Source: Sphingobium sp. MI1205 (GTDB lineage: Bacteria > Pseudomonadota > Alphaproteobacteria > Sphingomonadales > Sphingomonadaceae). Taken from it: a stretch of DNA of 32,974 bases. The stretch spans positions 1 through 32,974 of the forward strand of contig NZ_CP005193.1 in NCBI RefSeq assembly GCF_001563285.1, written 5' to 3'. Below, piece after piece: positions 15,501 through 22,510 of this stretch. Position 1 is the stretch's first letter. Each line of letters opens with the position of its first letter. A program made the position numbers and the translations under genes. The notes under the pieces were generated by a model, which was not told the origin of the DNA, did no database searches, and saw only the letters and a program-made list of their open reading frames with translations.

Positions 15501-15734
15501 CTTCTCGCCGGCCTCAACCTCGTTCCACAAGGTCGCGCGATCGTTTAAACGCTCCGGCGCACCCTCGGGAGCCAAGATTTCCGAATGGACGACGCCGGCC
15601 TTGTTTGAGAAATCATGGTCGCGCCCTAGCCGGTCATCGTGCAGCCGTTCCGCCGCACGATAGGCCGCGCTGGCAACGGCGCTCGATCCGTTGGCGCGGC
15701 TGATGACCTTGGCCGAGAAATGGTAGATCGCCAT
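12600..15734 (-). CDS. traA: Conjugative relaxase-helicase TraA (MOBQ, Ti type)
   Basis: A 1044-aa relaxase fused to a helicase. The MobA/MobL domain comes first: MAIYHFSAKVISR at the N-terminus, Tyr25 in ASAAYRAAER as the likely nicking Tyr, and metal ligands His125 and His137/His139 (KPHAHVML). A TraI/RecD-like helicase follows with Walker A GYAGSGKSA near 369 and Walker B VLVIDEAG near 436, and helicase C-terminal motifs (YAATIHKSQGVTVDRAHV split over ~640-670). The C-terminal 300 residues are low-complexity and charged. The ATG at 15734 matches the usual MAIYH start; the upstream ATG at 15791 is rejected. The gene is intact, so nicking and unwinding should work. Confidence 0.92.
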   Translation of the reverse strand: MAIYHFSAKVISRANGSSAVASAAYRAAERLHDDRLGRDHDFSNKAGVVHSEILAPEGAPERLNDRATLWNEVEAGEKRKDAQLAREVEFSIPRELNQQQGIQLARDFVEKQFVERGMVADMNVHWDMGKDGQPKPHAHVMLSMREVGPEGFGQKVREWNSTALLQEWRVAWADHVNERLAELDIDARIDHRTLEAQGIDLEPQHKIGPAASRMPEQGLEAERVEDHARIARENGEKIIARPEIALDAIARQQATFTRRDLAQFAFRHSDGKDQFDQVMSAVRSSPELVALGRDGKGEDRFTSRDMIAAEQRLERAAEGLAIDRGHGVADAHVTRALASAEGRGLDLSAEQRGALAHITGDKGLASVVGYAGSGKSAMLGVAREAWEAQGYQVRGAALSGIAAENLEGGSAIASRTIASMEYQWEQGRELLGPRDVLVIDEAGMIGTRQMECVLSHAEQAGAKVVLVGDPEQLQAIEAGAAFRAVTERHGWAEITEIRRQCEDWQRDATKALATGRAGEAIHAYEAHGMVQAAETRELARADLVDRWDAERIAAPDQSRIILTHTNAEVRDLNLAARDRLRDAGELGPDVRVSAERGARDFATGDRIMFLKNERGLGVRNGTLGKVEQVSPERMAVKLDDGRSVAFDLKDYAHVDHGYAATIHKSQGVTVDRAHVLATPGMDRHSAYVALSRHRDGVQLHYGRDDFGDDRRLVRTLSRERAKDMASDYGRDRDAEIRAFADRRGLSGEIRLPERAERSPVEILGPRAGTMRQMGEDPRTVRDAGDRGAGAGQAAAERQPRRGMFDGFRPAPQRPAPESTPAGEREKAAPKRGMFDGLKLSAAPLKGAERAPVPADRGQGRDYARAVERASRSAEAVLQARASGAPVLEHQKVALERTTQALDQIRPGASRDLASAMQRDPALLREAAAGRSGPMIEAMAQEARVRADPNLRADRFVERWQGLKQERDRLYRAGDMAGRERTGKEMAGMAKSLERDPQVELVLRNRTRELGLEIGMGRGRGMNSGDLGRELARDLGIGMGRGMSR

Positions 15735-15906
15735 AACGGCCGCTATACTGCCCTTCTTAGCGCAGGTCGGCAACGATGTATAAGCGCGCACTCACACTCT
15801 CTGCCGTTCGCGTGATTGACTTCGCCGCATTTCTTGATCGGAACGGTTCCTCGCGCGCGCTATCGTGCTACGCTGCGGCTCCATTCATGGGCGCGAGGGA
15901 GAGAAG
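15735..15906. other. oriT: Candidate origin of transfer between traA and traC
   Basis: The 172-bp divergent gap between traA and traC is where Ti-type plasmids carry oriT. It contains TAAGCGCGCACT (15781-15792), which differs at two of 12 positions from the RSF1010/pSC101-type MOBQ nic core as I recall it (TAAGTGCGCCCT). No clean inverted repeat abuts it. It probably also holds both divergent promoters. Confidence 0.45.
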
Positions 15907-16212
15907 ATGCGAAAGGTGCGCGACTATGACGCGGAACTGCGGGCGCTGAACGACAAGGCCAAGGCTTTGAAGGCCCGCAAGGTCCAGCAACTCGGCGAGC
16001 TGGTCACGTCCACCGGGGCCGATGCGCTCGATCTGGACACGCTCGCCGGTGCGCTGCTCGCCGCTGTGGAAGCGGCCGACGCGAACGAAAAGGAGGCGTG
16101 GCGCTCGCGGGGCGCGGCCTTCTTTCAAGGACGCGGTCGCAAGGCTGGCCGACGCACTGGCGGCAACGGTGAAGGCGCAAGGCAAACTGGCGCAGGCAAG
16201 GAACAGGCTTGA
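15907..16212 (+). CDS. traC: Conjugal transfer protein TraC-like
   Basis: A 101-aa protein starting MRKVRDYDAELRALNDKAKA with a GGGAGAG site. It has a coiled-coil-like N-terminus, a LGELVTSTGADALDLDTLAG middle and the WRSRGAAFF motif near residue 68, all as in TraC-type accessory proteins beside traA. The tail after this motif is Gly/Arg-rich. Ti-type TraC and TraD are auxiliary relaxosome proteins. The ATG at 15907 is preferred to the in-frame 15865. Confidence 0.7.
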   Translation: MRKVRDYDAELRALNDKAKALKARKVQQLGELVTSTGADALDLDTLAGALLAAVEAADANEKEAWRSRGAAFFQGRGRKAGRRTGGNGEGARQTGAGKEQA

Positions 16213-16474
16213 AGCCGCCGCGCGCCGCACCGATACGAGAGGATGGGTCGTGGCCCGACGCGAGCGCACGCGCCATCTCATAGAGCTGGGCGGCCTCGTC
16301 CAGAAAGCCGGTCTGGTCGAGCTGGCCGACGATGATCGCGCCACCCTTTACGGCGCGCTGCTCGATTGTACAGCGCGCGTTCAAGGCGACGACGCTGGCA
16401 ATGTGCTGGCGCTCTGGAAGCGGCGGGGCAAGCGCGCGTTCGACGCGGAAGCGGAAGGTGCGGGCAATGGCTGA
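16169..16474 (+). CDS. traD: Conjugal transfer protein TraD-like
   Basis: The frame overlapping the traC tail encodes a coiled N-terminus (KAQGKLAQARNRLEAAARRT) and then RTRHLIELGGLVQKAGL, the TraD signature (ten-residue RK..LGGLV.KAGL type motif), ending at 16474. No ATG is available after traC; GTG at 16169 is the best start, giving 101 aa, though the frame is open upstream and an initiation by reinitiation or frameshift from traC is possible. It overlaps the next gene's start. Confidence 0.6.
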   Translation: MKAQGKLAQARNRLEAAARRTDTRGWVVARRERTRHLIELGGLVQKAGLVELADDDRATLYGALLDCTARVQGDDAGNVLALWKRRGKRAFDAEAEGAGNG

Positions 16475-17019
16475 TCGGCCCGATTTCCATGTCATCACCG
16501 GCGGGCCTGGCTCCGGCAAAAGCACCCTAATCGAAGCGTTGGCGGTGGAGGGTTTCGACCACATGCCGGAAGCCGGTCGGGCCATCATCCGCGATCAGGT
16601 CGCGATCGGCGGCGCGGCCCTCCCCTGGGCCGATCGCGCCGCCTTCGCGGAATTGATGCTGGGTTGGGAATTGCGCTCATGGCATGAGGCCCACGATCGC
16701 GCAGGGCCGGTGATCTGCGATCGCAGCGTGCCTGATGTGGCGGGCTATCTGCGCCTGTGCGGCCTCCCCGTCCCGGCTCATGTCAGCCAAGCGGCGGACC
16801 TGTTTCGCTATCAACCCCGCGTGTTCATCGCCCCCTTGGCGCGAGATATTCGCGGCCGATGCGGAAAGAAAACAGGATTTCGCGGAAGCGCAGGCGACCT
16901 ATCAGGCGATGGTCGCGGTCTATTCCGGCCTTGGCTACGAGCTGGTGACGCTTCCCCTCGCCTCTGTCGCCGAACGTGTGCGGTTCGTCCGCGCCGCAAT
17001 CGAAAGGGAGGAATCCTAA
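16467..17019 (+). pseudogene. AAA_28-type ATPase, frameshifted
   Basis: From ATG 16467 the first frame gives MADRPDFHVITGGPGSGKST (Walker A) and continues through PVICDRSVPDVAGYL to PRVFIAP. There the frame breaks at a run of five C (16831-16835). The expected continuation PWREIFAADAERKQDFAEAQ and the C-terminus AERVRFVRAAIEREES are in another frame, ending at 17019. The joined product would be ~183 aa, the normal size of this single-domain ATPase family. The slip in a C-run could be real decay, a phase-variable tract or a sequencing error. Confidence 0.75.
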
Positions 17020-17079
17020 CATGGGGCCTCGCGCGATCTGGCGGGCGTTCGACGCGGAAACGGAAGGGAGAAGCGCACC

Positions 17080-17264
17080 ATGAACATGCTCGACGTGGAC
17101 GCAATCCGCGCCCAAGTCCGCGCGCTCGATTTCACGCGCGGCACACCGGCCGACGCCGCCATGCGGCGCGAGGATGATGCCGACGCGCGCGCCAATCTCG
17201 CGATCGAAGGCATGGCGCTCGACGCCGGCGAACACGCCCTGTTCGACATGCTGCGCGAGGAAGC
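17080..17264 (+). pseudogene. VbhA-like antitoxin, 3' end lost
   Basis: The ATG at 17080 starts about 61 residues resembling the VbhA antitoxin domain (AMRREDDADARANLAIEGMA followed by LDAGEHALFDMLREE), the family that inhibits Fic AMP-transferase toxins. Just after this motif the sequence changes to the 3' end of traG in another frame, so the protein runs on into unrelated residues up to 17520. No Fic toxin gene is present. The antitoxin fragment may still be made. Confidence 0.55.
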
Positions 17265-17462
17265 CGCGCGATCGACAGCGACGAAACCGGCATATCGTTC
17301 GGCCAGCAGCATCTTGCGCGGCCCTTGCTCACGCCGGATGAAGTCCGCTCGCTGCGCGAGGATTACCAGTTCCTGTTCTTCGCGGGACAACGGTCGATCG
17401 TCGCCGCCAAGCTCAAATACTATGCCGATCGCGAGTTCGCGGGCCGCTTCGACAAGGCGTGA
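17265..17462 (+). pseudogene. Remnant of traG (VirD4-type coupling protein), C-terminus only
   Basis: In a frame different from the VbhA-like gene, about 65 codons read AIDSDETGISFGQQHLARPL, then LTPDEVRSL, FLFFAGQRSIVAAKLKYYAD and REFAGRF, ending at 17462. This is the typical C-terminus of TraG coupling proteins. More than 500 upstream codons are missing. The loss removes the link between relaxosome and secretion channel, so the plasmid cannot be self-transmissible on its own genes. Confidence 0.7.
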
Positions 17463-17667
17463 AGTCTTTAAACGGCCCCGTAGTCGAAGCGGCATCATTC
17501 CGATATACAAACGATATTGAATGATGGCGCTCTGCCATCCCTCCCTGGTCATAGAAATCGCTCGAAAGCGCGGAAAATCGCCTACTGGCGTTCTAAAGGT
17601 GAGGTTTGGGGTATGACCTCACCATTAGCGATCGACGCAGCGGTGGATGATCCCCTGAAGGTCGAAG
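17463..17667. other. Short non-coding stretch with an isolated iteron
   Basis: No gene. At 17601-17626 the inverted repeat GGTGAGGT..ACCTCACC encloses GTGAGGTTTGGGGT, a copy of the replicon 2 iteron about 600 bp outside the main array. It could serve as an extra RepA2 binding site for handcuffing or copy control. Confidence 0.45.
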
Positions 17668-18094
17668 ATCTAGCTTCCAAAAAATCGGCCGCCCAGGAAG
17701 CCCGTAAAGCGCATTTGCTGCTCCAACCTCATTTCCTGTCCCCCACCCCGAAATGCGCCCCAGCGGCTCGGAAATCGCACCAGGGGCGACGTTTCCGCCT
17801 GCTCCGCCCTCTCAATTGGATCACCACCCTATCCGTTTGGCTTTCCAAGAAAGCCAATTTGCTACTTGGCCGTTGGCGCTGTCGTTGCGGTAGGGACGTG
17901 GTGTTTAAACATTTCTAATCAAACAAAAAGCGTACCGGCGGAGCCGGTCCATCATGGGGATGCCGGGTGGGAGGATCGCTAAAGCGATCCGGGGCGGCTG
18001 AAGGTCGCGAGCCGGCGGGGCGAAGCTCCAGGAGACGGTGTTCTTCTTCTTCTTCTTCGGGTCTGACGATGCGGCGAGTTCGGAGTTATCCACA
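17668..18094. repeat. Origin-proximal duplicated block, copy A (replicon 2)
   Basis: Diverged direct copy of 32150-32682. Shared landmarks in order: CTAGCTTcCAAAAAATC, a CATTTCC..CCTGC segment, a GTTTAAAC palindrome (17902-17911), AAAAAGCGT, four hairpins, a TTC-rich tract (18040-18058) and a DnaA box. In both places the block ends in front of the iterons of a rep gene. It shows that the two replicons share ancestry upstream of their otherwise different iterons. Confidence 0.8.
17934..18029. other. Four-hairpin element, copy A
   Basis: Four hairpins in series: ACCGGC gga GCCGGT (17934-17948), GGATCGC taaa GCGATCC (17973-17990), GCGGCT gaa GGTCGC (17994-18008) and GGGGC gaa GCTCC (18017-18029). 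Three have GNA triloops closed by C-G or a wobble pair, a type known to be very stable even in single-stranded DNA (GCGAAGC). Compared with copy B at 32418-32513 the differences retain pairing. Function unknown; single-strand initiation, transfer origin or structured RNA are options. Confidence 0.7.
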
Positions 18095-18349
18095 GGCAGG
18101 GCTACCCTAAAACTCACCTAAAACTCACCGTTCGCGTTCTGATTCAAAGATTCTTCTTAGATTCAAGATTCAGGGTGCCTCAAACCCGCAGAAAACCAAG
18201 AAAAATTGCCCCGAAAAGTGAGTTTTGGGGTCGAGTCGCGTGAGTGTTGGGGTAGCCTTCGGTGAGTTTTGGGGTCGGTAAAAGTGAGTTTTGGGGTCGA
18301 GTCCGGTGAGTGTTGGGGTAGCCGCCAAATCAACGGTGAGGTTTGGGGT
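18086..18349. other. Replication origin of replicon 2
   Basis: DnaA box TTATCCACA at 18086-18094. Two inverted iterons follow (18104-18117 and 18116-18128). Four GATTC motifs within 31 bp of AT-rich DNA (18141-18171) look like the unwinding region. Then six direct iterons GTGAGTKTTGGGGT start at 18218, 18240, 18262, 18284, 18306 and 18336; the first five are exactly 22 bp apart, two helical turns. This is a classical iteron origin for the adjacent rep gene. Confidence 0.85.
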
Positions 18350-18419
18350 ATCCCCTCCCCACCCTCCATCGGGGAGCTTTAGGAATTGCCTAGCTCACCG
18401 TTGCTGCTAAAGTGAGGAC

Positions 18420-19331
18420 ATGACTCGCGCAAGCTCACCTGTAAATAACGGAAAGGCAAAGATTGCCCTAGGCGATGATACCGCCCTCACCCTCTCGCAA
18501 AAGGGGCGCGGAAACCCGTTCGATCCCGCCAATTACGGGGAAATCGTCAAACCCGGCGAGCTGGTCGATATTGTCGAGCTGTCCCCCCTCACCCTCGCCG
18601 ATCGCCGAATCTACAATCTGCTGATTGCCAACGCCTGGGAGCGGATCAGCGAGCCGGTCATTCACCGCATCGCCAAAACCGCGCTCAAGGGCACGCACCA
18701 AGGCAACGAGCGCATAGAAAGCTCGCTGCTGCGCCTGATGGGCACAATCGCCATCGTCACGATCCGCAAGGGCGGCAAGAGCTACAAGCGCCGCGTTCAG
18801 CTTCTCGGCTCCAGCGACGAAAGCCTCGAAAAAGACGGCTTCCTGCATTACCGCATCCCCGAAGAACTGATTGAGATTTTGCGTAACAGCGAGGTCTATG
18901 CGCGACTTAAGACGCAAGTGATGTATTGTTTCGAGTCGAAATACGCGCTGTGCCTCTATGAAATGATCGAACGCCGTATCGGCCTCGAATATAAGCAAAG
19001 CGAAGAGTTCACGATTGCGGAGCTACGCGGCCTGCTCAACGTGCCGGAAGGCAAGTTGGAACGGTTCGCTGATTTCAACAAATACTGCCTCAAGGTCGCC
19101 CAGGAGGAAATCAACAAGCTCTGCCCCTTCTGGGTCGAGTTCACCCCGATCAAGAAGGGGCGCAAGGTCGAGCGGGTTTCTATGATGTGGCTCCCGAAAA
19201 CCATGAGCGGCCGTCGTGACGCGCAAAACCTGATCGACCAACATAGCATCGTCCGCCGCGCCAAACTGCGCGGCGATATACCCGAAATGCCGGTGCTGGT
19301 GGATTTCAGCGCGCCCGCCGCCCAAAGGTGA
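18420..19331 (+). CDS. repA: Replication initiator of replicon 2 (Rep_3/RepA-like)
   Basis: A 303-aa initiator with two winged-helix-like domains: SPLTLADRRIYNLLIANAWE near residue 54, GNERIESSLLRLMG near 97, and FESKYALCLYEMIERRIGLE near 175 followed by LRGLLNVPEGKLERF, the typical iteron-binding half. It differs from RepA1 in sequence and iterons, so the two replicons should be compatible. The ATG at 18420 is 70 bp after the last iteron. One inverted iteron also lies just past its stop. Confidence 0.88.
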   Translation: MTRASSPVNNGKAKIALGDDTALTLSQKGRGNPFDPANYGEIVKPGELVDIVELSPLTLADRRIYNLLIANAWERISEPVIHRIAKTALKGTHQGNERIESSLLRLMGTIAIVTIRKGGKSYKRRVQLLGSSDESLEKDGFLHYRIPEELIEILRNSEVYARLKTQVMYCFESKYALCLYEMIERRIGLEYKQSEEFTIAELRGLLNVPEGKLERFADFNKYCLKVAQEEINKLCPFWVEFTPIKKGRKVERVSMMWLPKTMSGRRDAQNLIDQHSIVRRAKLRGDIPEMPVLVDFSAPAAQR

Positions 19332-19337
19332 ACCCCT

Positions 19338-19351
19338 ACCCCAAAACTCAC
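19338..19351 (-). promoter_or_regulatory. Inverted iteron downstream of repA2
   Basis: ACCCCAAAACTCAC is the exact reverse complement of the main iteron GTGAGTTTTGGGGT. It lies 6 bp after the repA2 stop and before the convergent par operon end. RepA2 could bind it for looping (handcuffing) with the origin array. Confidence 0.6.
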
Positions 19352-19387
19352 TTTTCGCGCGCCGGGGCCGCCTCGCCCTAGCCGGCC

Positions 19388-19669
19388 CTACCCCTCGCCG
19401 GCATCGAGCGCACGGCTCACCGTGAACTGTATCCATGCGCTGCGGCTGATCCCGCGCCGCTTGGCCGCTGCATCGACCTTCGCCAGCAACGCGCGATCGA
19501 AACGGAGCATCACCGGCGACTTGCGCGGCTCGGCCCCCTGCCCCGCCTCGTCGGCCTCGGTCGCGATCGGCTCGGCCTTCGGCTTGGCCGCCCCGGCAAT
19601 GAAGGCATCGGCCGCCGCCTCATCCATCGGCGACTTGGGCTTGCTGTTCGGTTTACGAGCGATAGCCAT
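19388..19669 (-). CDS. Small RHH partition partner of replicon 2
   Basis: A 93-aa protein. The N-terminal half is Ala/Pro/Lys-rich and disordered-looking; the C-terminal half is a ribbon-helix-helix (SPVMLRFDRALLAKVDAAAK, then RRGISRSAWIQFTVSRAL). This is clearer than in the replicon 1 partner. It lies 25 bp downstream of parA2 on the same strand. It should bind the centromere and operator for the ParA2 ATPase. Confidence 0.75.
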   Translation of the reverse strand: MAIARKPNSKPKSPMDEAAADAFIAGAAKPKAEPIATEADEAGQGAEPRKSPVMLRFDRALLAKVDAAAKRRGISRSAWIQFTVSRALDAGEG

Positions 19670-19694
19670 CGAAATTCACTCCGCTATCATTATG

Positions 19695-20330
19695 CTATAC
19701 AAATACCGCGCTGACCAATGCGGCCAGCTCGTCGATCGCCTTGGCGTCACGCGGCGATTGCTCCCCTACCGCCCTGCCCTCGGCCGCCGCGTTCGGGAAC
19801 GCCTTGCGCCGCACTATCGACGTGGGCAGCACCTCGATCCCCTCAATGTCGCCGATCATTTCCAAGGCGGCCTCATTGTCGGCCCCTTGCGCGTCCGCGC
19901 CGTTCAGCACGGCGACGGCGCGCAAGCCCTCGTTGATCTCGCGCGCCTCGGCCACCAGCGCCGCAACCTGGTCAAGCGCCCACACGTCGAAGCTGCGCGG
20001 CTGCACCGGCACCAGCAACGTGTCAGCCACGGTGAGCGCGGCGCGCAGCGAGCCGGTATCACGGCCGCCCACGTCAATGATAATATCGTCATATTTGGCC
20101 GCGAGCTGGCGGACCTGGCTGCGAAGCGCCGCGCCGGTGAGCGCAACGGCGGTATAGCCAGCTTGCCCAAGTCGATCGGCGCGCAGCTCGGTAAAGGTGA
20201 GGGCGGTCCCCTGCTCGTCGCCGTCCACCAGCAAGAGGTCGCGGCCCGCAAGCGCGCGCGCCACCGCGAGGTTGACGGCAAGGGTCGTCTTGCCGACACC
20301 GCCCTTAGTGTTTCCGACTGCCAATATCAT
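19695..20330 (-). CDS. parA: ParA-type partition ATPase of replicon 2
   Basis: A 211-aa small ParA ATPase with deviant Walker A KGGVGKTT at residues 9-16, [11 protein letters not shown] near 36, and [18 protein letters not shown] near 81 as Walker B. Like ParA1 it lacks an N-terminal HTH. The sequence is clearly distinct from ParA1, so the two systems should not cross-react strongly. GGAGCGAGAGCAG precedes the ATG at 20330. The same order rep, partner, parA, sprT is found in replicon 1. Confidence 0.9.
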   Translation of the reverse strand: MILAVGNTKGGVGKTTLAVNLAVARALAGRDLLLVDGDEQGTALTFTELRADRLGQAGYTAVALTGAALRSQVRQLAAKYDDIIIDVGGRDTGSLRAALTVADTLLVPVQPRSFDVWALDQVAALVAEAREINEGLRAVAVLNGADAQGADNEAALEMIGDIEGIEVLPTSIVRRKAFPNAAAEGRAVGEQSPRDAKAIDELAALVSAVFV

Positions 20331-20365
20331 TCTGCTCTCGCTCCGCTGGCAATATGGTTGCGCTG

Positions 20366-20385
20366 TAGCATGGTTTGTAATGCTA
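20366..20385. promoter_or_regulatory. Inverted repeat upstream of parA2
   Basis: TAGCAT ggtttgta ATGCTA, 35 bp before the parA2 start, is a candidate operator for the RHH partner. Related TTTGTAT-type sequence occurs in reverse between parA2 and its partner (TATACAAA near 19694). No phased octamer array like that of replicon 1 is evident here. Confidence 0.45.
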
Positions 20386-20418
20386 AGGGATATACATTTG
20401 ATTGGGGCGCTTATTCCC

Positions 20419-20571
20419 CCTCGTCGCCCTCATCCTCGCTGTCGTCGTCCAGCGGCTCTGGCTCATCTGGCCGTGATCCTCGATCGGGCAAAGCGGCGCT
20501 CCGGCCTGCTCAAGCCATTTGCGCGCGGTCCTGACGGTATGTCCCAGCACTCGCCGATCACCTTACGCTTC
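20419..20571 (-). pseudogene. Remnant of a SprT-like gene
   Basis: About 120 bp match the 3' end of the intact SprT-like gene (2268-2395), including the acidic C-terminal tail and the APLC zinc-ribbon half. At 20531-20538 the match jumps to sequence equivalent to about 2752-2785. The junction lies at cggtat, while the intact gene has cggtat and cggttat at the two ends of the missing ~360 bp, which suggests deletion at microhomology. The 5' part of the gene is gone, replaced by the catabolic region. Confidence 0.75.
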
Positions 20572-20584
20572 TGCCAAAGTAGTG

Positions 20585-21241
20585 CTAAGTTAGAGACAAA
20601 GGCCTGATTACTGCTCGTGCCGCAGCGACCTCAGCTACAAGTCTCGCTTCCCATTGTTTATTGCCACATGCGAGCAGCGAAATAGCCATGGCGTGGCGTA
20701 TGTGCGCAAAGAACACGGCCGCATCAATGTTGTCGTGGCTCCAGAGGCCAAGCGCTCCGCCGAAATAGGTGTTGATCATACTGGCGAAATCTTCCGGAGA
20801 CACGTGGCCCACCAAATCGCCACTCTGCCAGATCGCCAAAGCGACCGCATGCCAGTGCCGCACGCCTTTATTCATGAAAGCCGGGCGCAGTTCGGCGTCG
20901 GAAACACCGAACAGGAACCGTAACAGCGGCCTGAAAAAATCCGGGTCAGATACGTAGAACTCGACTGCCAAGTCGCCCATGTCGAAAGCATAGCTGAGCG
21001 GATCGAAATTGGGGTCGGCCTGGCTGGGCAAATTGGTTATGCGATCGATTGCGCGATGCAGAAGGGTGTAAAGGACCGTGCCCTTGTTCCCGATCAGGTT
21101 GTAAGACGTATAATGGCTGATATGTGCGCGCGCAGCGAGTTCTCTCATCGAGAACTCCACAGTGCCCAGTTCCCGGATCAGCTTTTCAGCAGCGCCGAGA
21201 ATACGACTGCGGCGTTCCTCCTTGTTCTGTTCACGTACCAC
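20585..21241 (-). CDS. TetR-family transcriptional regulator
   Basis: A 218-aa TetR regulator: N-terminal HTH with RRSRILGAAEKLIRELGTVE, FSMRELAARAHISHYTSYNL and the GNKGTVLYTLL helix, then an all-helical ligand domain. It is divergent from the TonB-dependent receptor, with an inverted repeat on the receptor promoter, so it probably controls that receptor in response to a substrate. The ligand is unknown; a chlorinated aromatic or HCH is plausible by context only. Confidence 0.88.
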   Translation of the reverse strand: MVREQNKEERRSRILGAAEKLIRELGTVEFSMRELAARAHISHYTSYNLIGNKGTVLYTLLHRAIDRITNLPSQADPNFDPLSYAFDMGDLAVEFYVSDPDFFRPLLRFLFGVSDAELRPAFMNKGVRHWHAVALAIWQSGDLVGHVSPEDFASMINTYFGGALGLWSHDNIDAAVFFAHIRHAMAISLLACGNKQWEARLVAEVAAARAVIRPLSLT

Positions 21242-21381
21242 TAAAGCCGGATCCCCAGAGATACTGCGCCCAATGTAGGCCTTGGCCCCTATCGTAAAAA
21301 GCCCGGTAATCCAACGATCTTTCCTTTGCGTGTTTCAGGGCGTCCGTCGCCGACAATATGGAAAAATTGGAGGCAGACTAA

Positions 21382-21417
21382 TTTAGGCTTTACACTAAAA
21401 ATGAGATCGGCGATTAT
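21382..21417 (+). promoter_or_regulatory. Receptor promoter with possible TetR operator
   Basis: TTTACA (21389-21394), a 17-bp spacer and GATTAT (21412-21417) form a promoter for the receptor gene. The inverted repeat TTTAG gctttaca CTAAA (21382-21399) covers the -35 box and is a candidate operator for the divergent TetR protein. The leader to the ATG at 21497 is about 75 nt. Confidence 0.5.
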
Positions 21418-22510
21418 CCGAGTCGAAAGCAGCCGGGCTTCGCGCGGCTTTTTCCAAGCAAATATCAGCAAGACAATGAAATGCAGGGAGAGGTTTATGA
21501 GCGAGGTCAGATCTTTGGCGCTGGTCACGTGCGCGGTTTCGGCGGCGTTGGCGGTGCCGGCGTGGGGACAGGATGGCCCTGCCGCAGGTTCCGGCGATGA
21601 AATCATCGTTACGGCCAACAAGCGCAGCCAGAATCTGCAGGATGTCGGCCTTTCGGTTTCCGCGATCAGCGGCGATGCGCTGAAGAACCAGCAGATATCG
21701 AACCTTGCCGATGTCGCGCAGATCGTGCCCGGCCTGACATTCTCGCAGACCGCCAACGACACACCGGTCTATACGCTGCGTGGTGTCGGCTTCTTCGAAT
21801 CGACGCTGGCCGCCTATCCTGACGTCAGCGTCTATCTGGATCAGGTGCCGCTCCCTTTCCCGACGCTCACATCGCTGACCGCGTTCGATCTCGATCGGCT
21901 TGAAGTGCTCAAGGGGCCGCAGGGCACGCTGTTCGGCCAGAATTCAACCGGCGGCGCGATCAACTATATCGCGGCCAAGCCCACCAGCGACCTGTCGGCC
22001 GGTGGATCGCTGTCCTACGGCCGGTTCGATACGGTTGAACTGGAAGGTTTCCTGAGCGGACCGCTCACCAACACGCTGCGCGTCCGCCTTGCAGGCCGGG
22101 TCGCGCGCGGTGACGAATGGCAGAAGAGCCATACCCGCGATGACAGGCTGGGCAAGAAGGACACCAAGGCGATCCGTTTCCTGGCGGACTGGAAGCCGTC
22201 TGAACGCCTGTCCTTCGAACTCAATCTCAATGCCTGGCAGAACAAAAGCGATCCGCAAGCGCCGCAGGCCATCGCTATCGTGCAGCAGAATGCGGCGATC
22301 CCGTCAGACTATCCGGCGCTGAACATCGCTTTCGCCCCGGCCAACGGCCGGGCGGCGGACTGGTCTCCGGGAATCCGGCCGTTCGCCAACAACAAGTTCC
22401 GTCAGGCGTCCCTGCGATCGGACTGGGAAGTGGTCGACGATATCACGCTGACCTCGCTGACATCCTATGTCGATTACGATCATCATCAGGGCATCGAGGG
22501 TGACGGCACC

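Noticed and set aside
17517..17918. 133-aa plus-strand ORF across the origin block of replicon 2
   Set aside because: It runs through the duplicated non-coding block, is not conserved in copy B and resembles no protein.
17905..18117. Minus-strand ORF conserved in both origin blocks (also 32404-32658), with a Lys run and PPRIALAILPPGIPMM
   Set aside because: The reading coincides with the four-hairpin element and the TTC tract; the changes between copies are explained by stem pairing, and no ribosome site is visible. Conserved DNA structure is the simpler explanation.
18218..18349. CRISPR-like array of regularly spaced repeats
   Set aside because: The 14-bp units with 8-bp gaps next to a DnaA box and rep gene are replication iterons; units and spacers are far too short for CRISPR.
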